DNA of 64,000 nt. Origin: Myxacorys californica WJT36-NPBG1. GTDB taxonomy: Bacteria > Cyanobacteriota > Cyanobacteriia > Leptolyngbyales > Leptolyngbyaceae. Made by a program: the position numbers and the translations under genes. The notes under the pieces were generated by a model. It saw only the letters and a list, made by a program, of their open reading frames with translations, was not told the DNA's origin and searched no databases. Location: contig JAHHHO010000008.1 in NCBI GenBank assembly GCA_019359315.1, positions 62,001 to 126,000 on the forward strand, given 5' to 3'. Shown here one piece after another: positions 41,216-50,412 of this stretch; position 1 is the stretch's first letter; each line of letters opens with the position of its first letter.

Positions 41216-41935
41216 CTAATACTCATTCTCTCGTTGAGCAGGTTGGAGATCGGGAGAACGAGTCGAGTCTTGATTTTCAGAAATCCCATGATTTCTATTG
41301 TTTAAATTCTGCTCAGCTTGAAGCAGTTGCTCATCTAATGGCTCATCTACTAGATCATCTAAATCGTCGTAGTCCTCTAGCTCTAGGTAGGGCGGCTCAA
41401 AATCAGAATCATCTCGATAACGCTCTCGTTGGGAAGAACGTTGCGTTTCTCTGATTAACTCAGAACGACTTGAGGGTAAGCGGGGCGAGTTGCGATTGGC
41501 TTTGCCAAGCTCCGAAGGATCGCTAGGGAATTCGGCGCGTCGAGACTGGGAAGCAGTTGTCCCTGGCGGTTGAGTAAAGGTACGCCACGCCGTTTTTACT
41601 CCTGCCAAAACACTCCGGCTAGTCACTTGAGCCTTCTGAACCTGCTGTTTTACCCCAGTAATACTTTGATCAACTTGCTTGACCACTTGTCCTGCACTCT
41701 GAACGCCCTGACTCATATCATCGGTCAACTCGCTCACTTCTAGACCCGTTAACCGCATTGCTTCTAATGTCGGCGGCAACTCTCGATTGAGTGTGTCAAA
41801 TAGCTTCTCAGCGCTGCGAGCCGCCCTACCGAGTTCTTGCAGCGCAGGCACAGCAACAATTAGGACAGCCGTAAGGCTAACTGCCACTAAAAGAATAGAT
41901 AATCCTAGCCAAAAGATGGGATCAATCACCAGCAT
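41216..41935 (-). CDS. DUF948 domain membrane protein
   Basis: 239 residues from the ATG at 41935. A membrane segment at about 6-31 is followed by the DUF948 helical region (LGRAARSAEKLFDTLNRELPPTLEAMRLTGLEVSELTDDMSQ...QVVKQVDQSITGVKQQV, to about 125). The C-terminal half is a disordered, Arg/Ser-rich then Asp/Glu-rich tail. DUF948 proteins are membrane-bound and often described as general stress proteins. It begins right after the YtxH gene and is probably co-transcribed. Confidence 0.85.
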   Translation of the reverse strand: MLVIDPIFWLGLSILLVAVSLTAVLIVAVPALQELGRAARSAEKLFDTLNRELPPTLEAMRLTGLEVSELTDDMSQGVQSAGQVVKQVDQSITGVKQQVQKAQVTSRSVLAGVKTAWRTFTQPPGTTASQSRRAEFPSDPSELGKANRNSPRLPSSRSELIRETQRSSQRERYRDDSDFEPPYLELEDYDDLDDLVDEPLDEQLLQAEQNLNNRNHGISENQDSTRSPDLQPAQRENEY

Positions 41936-41939
41936 GTGC

Positions 41940-42287
41940 CTATCGCAAACGATCGCGCAGGGGAGGTTGAGAGTCAGATTTTCGCTCAGCATCGCGATTG
42001 AGCAACTGATCTTCACGAGTGGCTTCGACGCCTGCTGAAATGGCTTCTCGCAAGCGACCTAATGTTCCGTCCCAGTTTCGCATTGCCGTTTCAGACAAGC
42101 GATCGGCTTGAAGTTGAACGGTGGTAGATAAATCTTCCGCTAAATCAGGAAGGGCATCTGCCGATTTTTTGAGCAGTTGCCGCGTTTCTTGCCCCGTTCG
42201 AGGAGTCGCCAATATTCCAGCGATCGCGCCGATCGCGGCACCCACGATCATGCCTCCTAAAAACGCTCCAGACCGATTGTTTGACAT
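41940..42287 (-). CDS. YtxH domain-containing protein
   Basis: 115 residues. The Gly-rich hydrophobic N-terminus (GAFLGGMIVGAAIGAIAGILATPRTGQETRQLL) is the YtxH/GvpP-like signature, followed by an amphipathic helix (about 40-95) and a charged tail. Such proteins are membrane-associated and stress-linked. The stop is 4 bp upstream of the DUF948 start, so these form an operon; that pairing is frequent in cyanobacteria. Confidence 0.88.
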   Translation of the reverse strand: MSNNRSGAFLGGMIVGAAIGAIAGILATPRTGQETRQLLKKSADALPDLAEDLSTTVQLQADRLSETAMRNWDGTLGRLREAISAGVEATREDQLLNRDAERKSDSQPPLRDRLR

Positions 42288-42378
42288 ATCCCGTTTCCTT
42301 CCTTAACTCAGCCAAATTGTGCTTCTGGGTGCAAACCTACTTCATGGAGCTTATCTTATTCTGCCAGATCCAAACGAT

Positions 42379-42720
42379 CTAGCTTCGATACCTCCGTCTT
42401 GCAGCAGATTTTCTAATGCGGAGAGGCAGCAGCCCACGGGTTAACAGGGTTTGACTCAGGTCAAGCAGAGCCAGCGCTTGTTTCGCTTGACGAACCTTTG
42501 GTTGAAGTTGCTGATAGGTTCGACGCAGTTCTTGAGTGCTAAGTTGCCCCCGTAAAATCGCTTCAGGGGCTTTGTGCAGAACCCGGTGAGTATTGCGCTC
42601 TGCCACTGTTAGAGCATCAGCAGCTTGAGAGAATGCTTGACGTAGCCGCCAAACTTGCCAAGTCAGGTAGAAGCCTAATAGCGCGATCGTCAGGTTAATG
42701 ACTACAACTACCATGACCAT
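42379..42720 (-). CDS. Small membrane-anchored protein, unknown
   Basis: 113 residues from the ATG at 42720, with GAGAGA upstream. An N-terminal membrane segment (MVMVVVVINLTIALLGFYLTWQVW region) is followed by a basic, Gln/Leu-rich amphipathic helix and an Arg-rich C-terminus. It lies 91 bp upstream of YtxH and DUF948 on the same strand, so it may belong to the same envelope operon. I do not recognise the family. Confidence 0.7.
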   Translation of the reverse strand: MVMVVVVINLTIALLGFYLTWQVWRLRQAFSQAADALTVAERNTHRVLHKAPEAILRGQLSTQELRRTYQQLQPKVRQAKQALALLDLSQTLLTRGLLPLRIRKSAARRRYRS

Positions 42721-43081
42721 AAGGTGTCTCTCTAGGTAGGTTAAAGATCCATAGGTTAACGCTCCATGATTTAGAAATCGCATGATTTAAAGATCATGGG
42801 TTTAGCTCATCGCCCATTGGTTCCTTCTCATAATAGCTGTGGCTTTGAGAGTCCGACCGAGACTAAAGACAAATTTGATGAGACAAATTCAATTTTTACA
42901 GGTAAAAAGATATTGCCAAAGCAGTGCTATCTCAGTAGCGCTCAGTATCATGAGGAACTTGTGAATGCTGGTCTGTAAAGGATTTTCACTCCTTAATCTG
43001 TAATCTGCGCTGAGACAGGTTCAGCGACCTCTGTGTAGAACATTTCTGTGTAGAACATCGTATATTCGGAACGTTTGAGTT
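42721..43081. other. Divergent intergenic region before SLH gene
   Basis: 361 bp. A 60-codon open frame (42796-42978) has no features and I do not call it. The repeat 'acatttctgtgtagaacat'-like at 43030-43060 (GTGTAGAACAT twice) is the only visible structure. Confidence 0.4.
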
Positions 43082-45280
43082 ATGGTACAGTCCCCGTCAT
43101 CTGCCCTTTATGTCAATCCAGCCAGCGGTAATGATAGCGCCGCAGGAACTCAGGCTGCGCCTTTCAAAACAATTGCCCGTGCGCTTCAACAAGCCAGATC
43201 TGGCATTATTCAGCTTGCGCCCGGAACCTATGATGTATCGAGTGGCGAAGTGTTTCCGTTGGTAATTCCGAGCGGTGTCACGGTGGTTGGCAATGAATCA
43301 GCTAAGGGGAATGGCATTCTAGTTAAGGGCGGCGGAATCTATGCCAGCCCAACTTTCGCCGGACAAAATGTGACGTTTCGGATGGAAACGAATGCCCAGT
43401 TGCGCGGGGTTACGGTGACGAATCCCAACACGCGTGGAACTGGGGCTTGGATGGAATCGACAGCTCCCACGATCGCAGGCTGCACCTTCACTGAATGCAA
43501 GCGAGAAGGCGTGTTCGCAACGGGCAGCGCCAATCCGATCGTGGTGGATTGCGTATTTATCAGAAACGACGCGAACGGGGTGTCGATCGTCCGCAATACA
43601 AAGGGAGAATTTCGGCGCAACGTCTGTCAGAACACCGGATATGGATTCGCGATCGGTGATAATGCCGCTCCGTTGCTGATCGACAATCGCATTTCTGAGA
43701 ACCGCAATGGCATTGTCCTCTCTCGATCTGCCCGTCCAGTTTTACGCAACAACATCATCGAAAAAAGTACTGAGAGTGGCTTGGTGGCGGTAGAAAGCTC
43801 AGTGCCAAACTTAGGCAGTCCTCAAGATCCGGGCGGGAATATTTTGAGAGATAACGGCGAGTTTGATCTCCAGAACGCGACAAATCCACCGATTACGATC
43901 GCATCTGTCGGCAATCAACTCAACCCTGCCAAGATTTCTGGTCCTGTAGATTTATTGGTTAGTCAAGTTCCGACCCCAACGCCCACACCTAGTCCGACCC
44001 CTACTCCTAGCCCGACCCCTACTCCTACTCCGACCCCGGCTCCTAGTCCGTCTCCAACTCCGATTCCCGTCCCAACTCCAACCCCTACACCGACCCCGAC
44101 ACCTGCTCCATCCGGTGAATTAGCGGATATTCGTGGACATTGGGCAGAAAGCTTTGTTCAAGGATTGATCAGCCGAGGATCGATTAGCGGTTTCCCAGAT
44201 GGCACGTTTAAGCCTGAATCTCCTCTGACTCGTGCAGAATTTGCTGCGATCGTGTTCAAATCCTTTGATCTGCCGTTCAAACAGGAAGCTCCTAATTTCT
44301 CTGATGTCCCGCAAAACTACTGGGCGTATGAAGCGATCAGGCGAGCGAGCCGAATGGGCTTCATTACCGGGTTTCCGGATGGATCGTTTCGCCCAGGATT
44401 AAATATCACGCGGGTTCAAGCCTTGGTTGCTCTGGTGAATGGATTGGGGTTAAGTGGTGGAACTCCGTCAAATTTGGGGCTGTATCGCGATCGCGAGCAA
44501 ATTCCCAGCTATGCCGTAGATAAAGTGGCAACGGCAACGCAGCGCCGTTTGGTGGTGAATTATCCGAATGTGGCTCAGCTAAAGCCGTTGCAAGATATTA
44601 CTCGCGCTGAAGTGACAACATTTATCTATCAAGCTTTGGTGGCGAGCAATAAAGCAACTGCGATCGCATCCAATTACATTGTCAATCCTGATACCTCAAC
44701 AACAGCATTCGTTGACATCAACACTCATTGGGCAAAAGATTTTATTCTTGGTCTCTCCAGTCAAAATTTTATTCAAGGCTTTGCAGACGGAACGTTTAAG
44801 CCTGACACACCCATGACTCGCGCTCAATATGCCACACTTCTTGCCAAAGCCTTTAACCCAACCCCAAAACGGCAGGCAGCTACCTTCTCCGATGTTCCAG
44901 GGAATTTTTGGGCGAAAGGAGCCATTGAACAAGCCTACCGAGCAGGGTTCATCTCTGGTTTTCCGGATGGAACATTCAAGCCTAACCAGAATGTAACTCG
45001 CCTGCAATTAGTGCTGTCATTGGTGAGTGGGTTTGGGCTGACCCCCGCTAGTCCAAACGTGCTGGCGATTTTTGACGATCGCACTGCCATTCCATCCGCG
45101 TTTCAAGATCGCGTGGCGGCGGCAGCTCAAGTCGATATCATTGTGAACTACCCCAATCAACGCCAGTTTAATCCCAATCGAGAAGCCAGCCGCGCGGATG
45201 TGTCGGCAATGGTCTATCAGACTCTGGTGCGAGACGGACGGGTGGCTGCGATCGATTCGCCTTATGTCGTAACTGTCTGA
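43082..45280 (+). CDS. Beta-helix (DUF1565) and SLH-domain surface protein
   Basis: 732 residues. Residues 8-290 form a DUF1565/right-handed beta-helix ([10 protein letters not shown]...[14 protein letters not shown], then [18 protein letters not shown]-type rungs). A Thr/Pro linker (297-342) follows, then six SLH repeats in two sets of three (about 348-510 and 540-700). In each set the first two are canonical ([26 protein letters not shown]) and the third is divergent with VVNYPN. SLH domains attach proteins to peptidoglycan-linked polymers. No signal peptide is visible after the ATG and a TGA lies two codons upstream in frame. The two triplets look like a duplication. Confidence 0.9.
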   Translation: MVQSPSSALYVNPASGNDSAAGTQAAPFKTIARALQQARSGIIQLAPGTYDVSSGEVFPLVIPSGVTVVGNESAKGNGILVKGGGIYASPTFAGQNVTFRMETNAQLRGVTVTNPNTRGTGAWMESTAPTIAGCTFTECKREGVFATGSANPIVVDCVFIRNDANGVSIVRNTKGEFRRNVCQNTGYGFAIGDNAAPLLIDNRISENRNGIVLSRSARPVLRNNIIEKSTESGLVAVESSVPNLGSPQDPGGNILRDNGEFDLQNATNPPITIASVGNQLNPAKISGPVDLLVSQVPTPTPTPSPTPTPSPTPTPTPTPAPSPSPTPIPVPTPTPTPTPTPAPSGELADIRGHWAESFVQGLISRGSISGFPDGTFKPESPLTRAEFAAIVFKSFDLPFKQEAPNFSDVPQNYWAYEAIRRASRMGFITGFPDGSFRPGLNITRVQALVALVNGLGLSGGTPSNLGLYRDREQIPSYAVDKVATATQRRLVVNYPNVAQLKPLQDITRAEVTTFIYQALVASNKATAIASNYIVNPDTSTTAFVDINTHWAKDFILGLSSQNFIQGFADGTFKPDTPMTRAQYATLLAKAFNPTPKRQAATFSDVPGNFWAKGAIEQAYRAGFISGFPDGTFKPNQNVTRLQLVLSLVSGFGLTPASPNVLAIFDDRTAIPSAFQDRVAAAAQVDIIVNYPNQRQFNPNREASRADVSAMVYQTLVRDGRVAAIDSPYVVTV
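43970..44111 (+). repeat. Coding (ACTCCTACCCCG)-type Pro/Thr microsatellite
   Basis: About 140 bp of near-regular hexamer/12-mer repeats (ccgacccctactcctagc units) encode the (TP)n/(SP)n linker of the SLH protein. It is prone to copy-number change, so linker length may vary between strains. Confidence 0.85.
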
Positions 45281-45318
45281 AGCGGCGGTGGCTCAATGTT
45301 AAGAAGCTAGACAAATAT

Positions 45319-45361
45319 AAATCGCCTGGAAGTCCACAATGTGCGCCTCTCCGGGCGATTT
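45319..45361. terminator. Terminator of the SLH gene
   Basis: AAATCGCC (45319-45326) pairs with GGCGATTT (45354-45361) around a 27-nt loop, 40 bp past the stop. Few T residues follow, so it is a moderate candidate. Confidence 0.6.
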
Positions 45362-45445
45362 AGCCAATGCTAATTTTCGTTATGACGTTTTGTAAAGTTC
45401 CCTGAGATGGGAGAATAGATTTCAACGTATTGCGATCGCATCACT

Positions 45446-45784
45446 ATGGCTAAAATCCAATTTTCTCAAGGCATTGACGAAGAAGTAATTCCTGATGTGC
45501 GTCTAACCCGTGCCAAAGACGGCAGCAACGGAACGGCAACATTCTATTTTGATAGACCCAAAGCCTTGGAACTGACAAGCACTGACAGCATCACGGGCAT
45601 GTACATGATCGATGAAGAAGGCGAAATCGTTACTCGTGAAGTCAATGCCAAATTTGTCAACGGGCAGCCGACTGCACTTGAAGTGCTTTATCTCATGAGA
45701 TCGGTCCAAGAGTGGGATCGATTTATGAGATTTATGGAACGCTACGCTGAGCAAAACGAGCTAGGCTTCTCCAAATCTAGCTAA
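45446..45784 (+). CDS. psb28: Photosystem II assembly factor Psb28
   Basis: 112 residues, the standard length. The conserved stretches [43 protein letters not shown] and the C-terminal [25 protein letters not shown] are all present. Psb28 binds CP47-containing PSII assembly intermediates on the cytoplasmic side and protects them during biogenesis and repair. moaB follows 4 bp downstream, so they form an operon. Confidence 0.96.
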   Translation: MAKIQFSQGIDEEVIPDVRLTRAKDGSNGTATFYFDRPKALELTSTDSITGMYMIDEEGEIVTREVNAKFVNGQPTALEVLYLMRSVQEWDRFMRFMERYAEQNELGFSKSS

Positions 45785-45788
45785 AGGA

Positions 45789-46295
45789 ATGGCACATCCT
45801 CATCCTGATGCGCCCGATCGCTCGATCTGCTGCGCCGTGATTACAGTGAGCGACACTCGAACGCCTGACACCGATCGCAGTGGTCAACTCATTCAGCAGG
45901 TCTTAACGGAAGCAGGTCATGCGATCGTTCATTACGCGCTGGTCAAAGACGAACCGGATCAAATCCGCGCTCAACTCGTCGCCTTGAGTGCTGACCCAAG
46001 GTTAGAAGCCCTAATTTTTAACGGTGGAACTGGGATTGCGCCAAGAGATACAACCTTTGACGCAATCGCAGGTCTGCTCGAAAAAACGTTGCCTGGATTT
46101 GGTGAGCTTTTTCGGATGCTGAGCTATGAAGAAATTGGCTCACGCGCGATCGCTTCACGCGCGATCGCGGGCATTTATGGAGGCAAACTCGTCTTCTCCA
46201 TGCCCGGTTCGTCCAATGCCGTGAGACTTGCAATGGAAAAATTAATTCTTCCAGAACTGGTTCACCTAGTCACACAGCTAAACGACGAACACTAA
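45789..46295 (+). CDS. moaB: Molybdenum cofactor biosynthesis protein MoaB
   Basis: 168 residues, a MoCF-domain protein. It shows [30 protein letters not shown] and the C-terminal [22 protein letters not shown]. MoaB/Mog proteins adenylylate molybdopterin before molybdate insertion. AAAGGA precedes the ATG at the right distance and the gene follows psb28 by 4 bp. A local tandem of GCGATCGC-containing text (46147-46168) encodes RAIASRAIA, a small in-frame duplication. Confidence 0.9.
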   Translation: MAHPHPDAPDRSICCAVITVSDTRTPDTDRSGQLIQQVLTEAGHAIVHYALVKDEPDQIRAQLVALSADPRLEALIFNGGTGIAPRDTTFDAIAGLLEKTLPGFGELFRMLSYEEIGSRAIASRAIAGIYGGKLVFSMPGSSNAVRLAMEKLILPELVHLVTQLNDEH

Positions 46296-46296
46296 A

Positions 46297-46330
46297 AATC
46301 CCCTTCTTCTAGGTTTAGAGAAAGGGGATT
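46297..46330. terminator. Bidirectional terminator, moaB / ctp
   Basis: AATCCCCTT (46297-46305) pairs perfectly with AAGGGGATT (46322-46330). A-rich sequence precedes it, giving T residues on the minus strand. It serves two convergent genes. Confidence 0.8.
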
Positions 46331-46349
46331 AAAGCTCTTCTCAACCTAC

Positions 46350-47651
46350 TTATTTAACATTTAAGCTTTGCTGAGCAGTCTGCTTCATCATTGGCTTAGC
46401 TAATGCCGTGCGCTGAATCACAGAAATAGCACGGGCATACTGCGGATCTTGCGGTGTGCCGATCAGCTTAGGATTCGAGCTTAAGAATTTTTGTTGCGCC
46501 TCAGACAACTCAATCTTGACATCAGGAGTTACCCCTTTGTGACTAATGTCGGTTCCTTTAGGCGTGTAGTAGTGAGCGATCGTCACCGCTAAACCAGAAC
46601 CATCCGACAAGGAGTGGACAGACTGCACCAGCGCTTTTCCAAAGGTTTGGCTACCAATGATGGTTGCACGTTGATTGTCTTTTAGCGCTCCGGTCACAAT
46701 TTCACTAGAGCTTGCCGATTGACCATTGACCAAGACGGCTAATGGCAGCTTGGTCAATGCCGTATTACGAGCCGTAAACTCTTCGCTGCCGCCCTGACGA
46801 TTCACAGTTTTAACGATCGCGCCTCGATCCATCCACATGCGGCTAATTTCGATACTCGATTGCAGCAAACCACCCGGATTTCCGCGCAGGTCTAGCACAA
46901 AGCCATCGACCTTCTGAGTCGATAGATCCTGAATCGCCCGACGCATCTGGGCAGAAGCATGACTGCTAAATTCGTTCAATCGAATGTAACCAATCCGATT
47001 TTTGCCTTCTTGCTTGAGGCTATAGCGGACAGCTTGCAATTCGATTCTCGCTCTCGTAATGGGCAGATCGAATGCACTGGCATTCCGTCCAATTTTCAGC
47101 GTTACCCTAGTTCCAACTTCCCCACGAATCAGGTTTGACGCATCTTCAACGGTCATTCCTTTTGTGGCTTTGCCGTTGATCGCCAAGATGCGATCGCCCG
47201 ATTTAATGCCTCCCTTAAACGCCGGGGAGTTCTCGATCGGCTCGACAACGGTTAATTCCTTTGTCTTTTCGTTGAGTTCTAGCCGAATTCCAACCCCGGA
47301 CAATTCCCCAGAAGTCTGACTGCTTAACGATTCAAACTGCTTTGGATCCATAAAGCGCGTGTAGGGGTCGTCCAGCTTTTTCAGCGCGTCTCGCAGCGCA
47401 TCATATGCTTGCTGACGAGACGTGTAATTTTTGCTGAGTAACTCCTGACGAATCGTTGACCAGTTGTTTTTATTAAACGTTCCGTCTACGTACTCGCGAT
47501 TGACGATCTGCCATGCCTCATCAAGTATTGCCTTGGGGCTATCTTGCAGTGCGGCGCGGACCGAACGACCAGGACCAAACAGAGTTGTGGTAGCTGTAGC
47601 GGCGATTACACCACTGCAGAGGGCTACTTGGAGAAGCGAGGGTCGATTCAT
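46350..47651 (-). CDS. C-terminal processing peptidase (S41 family)
   Basis: 433 residues. A signal peptide (to about residue 33, ending SVRAA) exports it. A PDZ domain (about 115-205, GVGIRLELN and SGDRILAING) precedes the protease domain with catalytic Ser314 (QSASSSE) and Lys339 (TFGKA), 25 apart as in CtpA. CtpA cleaves the D1 C-terminal extension in the lumen; cyanobacteria carry three paralogues (CtpA, CtpB, CtpC) and I cannot tell which this is. The C-terminus (about 395-433) is not conserved. Confidence 0.92.
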   Translation of the reverse strand: MNRPSLLQVALCSGVIAATATTTLFGPGRSVRAALQDSPKAILDEAWQIVNREYVDGTFNKNNWSTIRQELLSKNYTSRQQAYDALRDALKKLDDPYTRFMDPKQFESLSSQTSGELSGVGIRLELNEKTKELTVVEPIENSPAFKGGIKSGDRILAINGKATKGMTVEDASNLIRGEVGTRVTLKIGRNASAFDLPITRARIELQAVRYSLKQEGKNRIGYIRLNEFSSHASAQMRRAIQDLSTQKVDGFVLDLRGNPGGLLQSSIEISRMWMDRGAIVKTVNRQGGSEEFTARNTALTKLPLAVLVNGQSASSSEIVTGALKDNQRATIIGSQTFGKALVQSVHSLSDGSGLAVTIAHYYTPKGTDISHKGVTPDVKIELSEAQQKFLSSNPKLIGTPQDPQYARAISVIQRTALAKPMMKQTAQQSLNVK

Positions 47652-48041
47652 TGAGGGTGGTGCTGATTTTAAGGTGGACAGCTACATACAGATGAATTCA
47701 AGATGTCCTAGCAAATTTAGTCAGTCTCGCAAAAGGTTTGGAAGATACTAACTACTTCAGTTAGAACGTATGACTATCAGTATGACCGAAAATATTAAGG
47801 GTGCGGAGCAAAAAAGACCGCAATTTGACGGAGAAGAGTATGAACAGAGTACACAGGTGACGTGGAGGGATTGTGACAGTTTCAGGACACTTTACAAAGT
47901 GTCTTGGCTGCAAGAGTAATGTAGCTCAATCTGACGCAAATCGCACACGGTGATTGCAGTCTTCACAACAATTGCATCAAATCCGGGCATATTAACCAAA
48001 ATATTTGCCTCATTTAATTCAATTTGTTGCGAGGTTGCCCT
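47652..48041. other. Divergent intergenic region, ctp / exported helical protein
   Basis: About 390 bp with no trusted gene. An 18-bp inverted repeat, GACACTTT-AC-AAAGTGTC (47886-47903), is visible and could be an operator or a weak hairpin. Both promoters should lie here. Confidence 0.45.
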
Positions 48042-48881
48042 GTGGAGTTTAGTGTTAGGCCGTCTGTTCTTACCGTTGTCAAAGTTGGGATCAGCGTTGG
48101 GTTGCAGGGCGCGATCGCTCTGTCTGCGATCGCGGGGATCATCTCTATGCAACGCACACAGCTTCAAAAACCATCACTTTGGGTGGAAAATCCGGCGCAA
48201 GCGCAAAAACAGGAATCGCTGCGATTAGATCTATTGAGCAAAGCGCCGAGCTTCGGGTTTGACAATCTGATCGCAGACTGGGCGTTTCTCAATTTTTTGC
48301 AATATTACGGAGATGAAGAGGCGCGATCGCAGACGGACTATTCTCTTAGCCCAAAGTATTTTGATATTGTGACGCAGCGCGACCCGCGTTTTGCCGACAC
48401 CTATCTCTTTCTATCGGGCACAGTTTCTCACCAGATAGGACAACCCGAACAAGCCTTGACGCTGATGCAACGCGGAATGAAGACGCTATCACCGCAAATT
48501 AACTCGAAAGCGTTTGCGGTTTGGCGGTTTGCCGCTCTAGATCAACTGTTGCTGTTAGGAGATGTTCCAGGCGCAATTCATTCTCTAGAGATGGCGTCGA
48601 ATTGGAGCGCTCAGACGCAGGAGTATCGAGACCTTGCCCCTGTTTTTAAGGGATCAGCAGCGTTTCTAAAAACAGATCCTGATAGTAAGCTGATCCGCTT
48701 TCAGGCATGGGCGGCGGTGTACATGCAAGCCGGAGCAATGGGCGATCGCAAAACTCAGGCGCGAGCAAAACAAGAAATTTTAGCGCTGGGAGGAGTGGAA
48801 AAAGTTGATGAAAAAGGACGACCTATCTTTACGCTTCCCCAAGCGGCTCAGACTCCAAAAAAGCAGACTGAAACGCCTTAG
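48042..48881 (+). CDS. Membrane-anchored helical-repeat protein, unknown
   Basis: 279 residues from a GTG with GAGG seven bases upstream; a TTG at 48024 would add six residues. One hydrophobic segment (about 10-32) is an anchor or signal. The rest is helical with TPR-like features (LFLSGTVSHQIGQPEQALTLMQRGMK; AVWRFAALDQLLLLGDVPGAIHSLE). I do not recognise the family; similar proteins occur in cyanobacteria. Its last 74 bp overlap the start of the YdcF-like gene in another frame, suggesting coupled translation. Confidence 0.75.
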   Translation: MEFSVRPSVLTVVKVGISVGLQGAIALSAIAGIISMQRTQLQKPSLWVENPAQAQKQESLRLDLLSKAPSFGFDNLIADWAFLNFLQYYGDEEARSQTDYSLSPKYFDIVTQRDPRFADTYLFLSGTVSHQIGQPEQALTLMQRGMKTLSPQINSKAFAVWRFAALDQLLLLGDVPGAIHSLEMASNWSAQTQEYRDLAPVFKGSAAFLKTDPDSKLIRFQAWAAVYMQAGAMGDRKTQARAKQEILALGGVEKVDEKGRPIFTLPQAAQTPKKQTETP

Positions 48882-49539
48882 ACTGCTTCCGGTGCTGGGG
48901 ACGGGACTGCTGCTCTGGTTTGCCTCAGTTTGGCTCTCGCTTTGGTTGGCGGCTTCACGTCCGGTCGATGTAGTGTTGGTATTGGGCGGCAGCGTTCAGC
49001 GAGAGATCGCCGCCGCGCAAATAGCAAAGCAATCGCCCACGACGCCGATTCTAATCTCTCAAGGTTCCCTTGATCCTTGCATTCGCTCCATATTTCAGCA
49101 GGCTGAAGCGCCAATGGAACGGGTTTGGCTAGAGAAGTGTGCCCAATCGACGTTTGACAATTTCTGCTTTAGCATTCCAACCCTCCGCCAGTGGAAAGCT
49201 CGTCATGTAAAACTGATGACCTCCAAAACCCATCTGCCAAGAGCGATGTGGTTAGCGCAAATTCTGCTTGGCTCTCATGGGATTTGGGTAGAATCTGCGA
49301 TCGCCGAAGAACCAGGCATTCCTGGTAATCGAGAATTTGCTTGGAAGACAGGATTAGATGTCGGTCGGAGTTTAGTTTGGGCGTTGGTGAGCCAGGTTTA
49401 TTCGCCAAACTGCTCAAACATGGTTCGGCTCCGCGACGTTAATTCGAGCGATTGGTCACCGCAAGGGTATACCTGTGAGCGGCAAGGGCGGCGCTCAAGC
49501 GAACCTAACCGTTTAAGATCTGCTCCATCATCCGATTAG
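48808..49539 (+). CDS. YdcF/SanA-like DUF218 protein
   Basis: 243 residues. A basic N-terminus and one membrane segment (about 27-48) precede a DUF218 domain: PVDVVLVLGGSVQRE, PILISQGS, TFDNFCFSIPTL and LMTSKTHLPRAMWLAQILLG match the family core. DUF218 proteins such as SanA and ElyC act in envelope integrity; no enzyme reaction is established. The gene begins inside the preceding one and its 3' end overlaps the convergent kinase-like gene by 35 bp. Confidence 0.8.
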   Translation: MKKDDLSLRFPKRLRLQKSRLKRLRLLPVLGTGLLLWFASVWLSLWLAASRPVDVVLVLGGSVQREIAAAQIAKQSPTTPILISQGSLDPCIRSIFQQAEAPMERVWLEKCAQSTFDNFCFSIPTLRQWKARHVKLMTSKTHLPRAMWLAQILLGSHGIWVESAIAEEPGIPGNREFAWKTGLDVGRSLVWALVSQVYSPNCSNMVRLRDVNSSDWSPQGYTCERQGRRSSEPNRLRSAPSSD

Positions 49540-50392
49540 CTTGAGCGGCGTACCCGCCTCCAAACAAGTTGTAATGATTGAGAACATGGTAGAGATTGTA
49601 GAGAATCTTCCGTTGCTGATATCCCGCATCTACCGGGAAAACCTCGTTGTAGCCTGCATAAAACTCCGATGGAAATCCCCCAAATAGTTCTGTCATGGCG
49701 AGGTCAACTTCGCGATCGCCCCAATAGGTTGCCGGATCAAAAATCGTAGGTTGCCCTGTCGCTGTAACTGCTGCGTTACCTGACCATAAATCTCCGTGAA
49801 CCAACGAAGGTTTGGGCTTGTGTTGGGCCAGCAGTTCCGGAATGAAAGCAAGTAAGCGGTCTTGCTTGGGAAACCGTTCGCCTCGCTTGTTGGCAAGCTG
49901 GATCTGATAGCCAATGCGATGCTGAGTGAAAAAATCACTCCAATTTGATGTCCAGGGATTGAGTTGAGGCGTAGACCCGATCGTGTTATCTCGCTCCCAT
50001 CCAAACGCGATCGCCGTTTGAACCTGATGAAGCTGGGCGAGTTGCCGCCCCATATCTGTCCAGGCTTGGCTACTGCCTCGACCCAAATCCAACCATTCTT
50101 GCACCAAATAAGCCGAACCCTCTGCCACTCCCCAACAGATGGGTTGGGGGACTAAAATTGTCTGCGTCTCCCGCATCTGCTGCAAACCAAGTGCTTCCGC
50201 TTCAAACATTGCAATCTGATCGGCGCGATTGAGTTTTACAAAGAATGCCCGATTGGTGCCAAGCTCGGAAGGATTGCCATCAGAAACGCGATAACCTCGA
50301 TTGATGCAGCCTCCTGTGACAGAACTGCGATCGCGAGCTTCAAACAAGCGTCCGGTTGCTTGAGAAATTTGAGCGTCAATGGAAGACCACAT
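49505..50392 (-). CDS. Fructosamine kinase family protein
   Basis: 295 residues, the size of bacterial fructosamine/ribulosamine-3-kinases. The kinase-like core shows GGCINRGYRV near the N-terminus, FFVKLN, the catalytic loop SLVHGDLWSGNA and the metal-binding IFDPATYWGDREVDLAMTELFG. Members phosphorylate ketoamine adducts on glycated proteins, a protein-repair step. The gene lies 20 bp after the M16 peptidase, on the same strand, so they are co-transcribed. Confidence 0.92.
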   Translation of the reverse strand: MWSSIDAQISQATGRLFEARDRSSVTGGCINRGYRVSDGNPSELGTNRAFFVKLNRADQIAMFEAEALGLQQMRETQTILVPQPICWGVAEGSAYLVQEWLDLGRGSSQAWTDMGRQLAQLHQVQTAIAFGWERDNTIGSTPQLNPWTSNWSDFFTQHRIGYQIQLANKRGERFPKQDRLLAFIPELLAQHKPKPSLVHGDLWSGNAAVTATGQPTIFDPATYWGDREVDLAMTELFGGFPSEFYAGYNEVFPVDAGYQQRKILYNLYHVLNHYNLFGGGYAAQANRMMEQILNG

Positions 50393-50412
50393 GACAAGAC
50401 CACACGACAGGA

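Noticed and set aside
42796-42978. 60-codon open frame before the SLH gene
   Set aside because: Low-complexity translation with no family resemblance; lies in a promoter region.
43970-44111. Noncoding microsatellite
   Set aside because: The repeat is in frame and encodes the Thr/Pro linker between the beta-helix and SLH domains.
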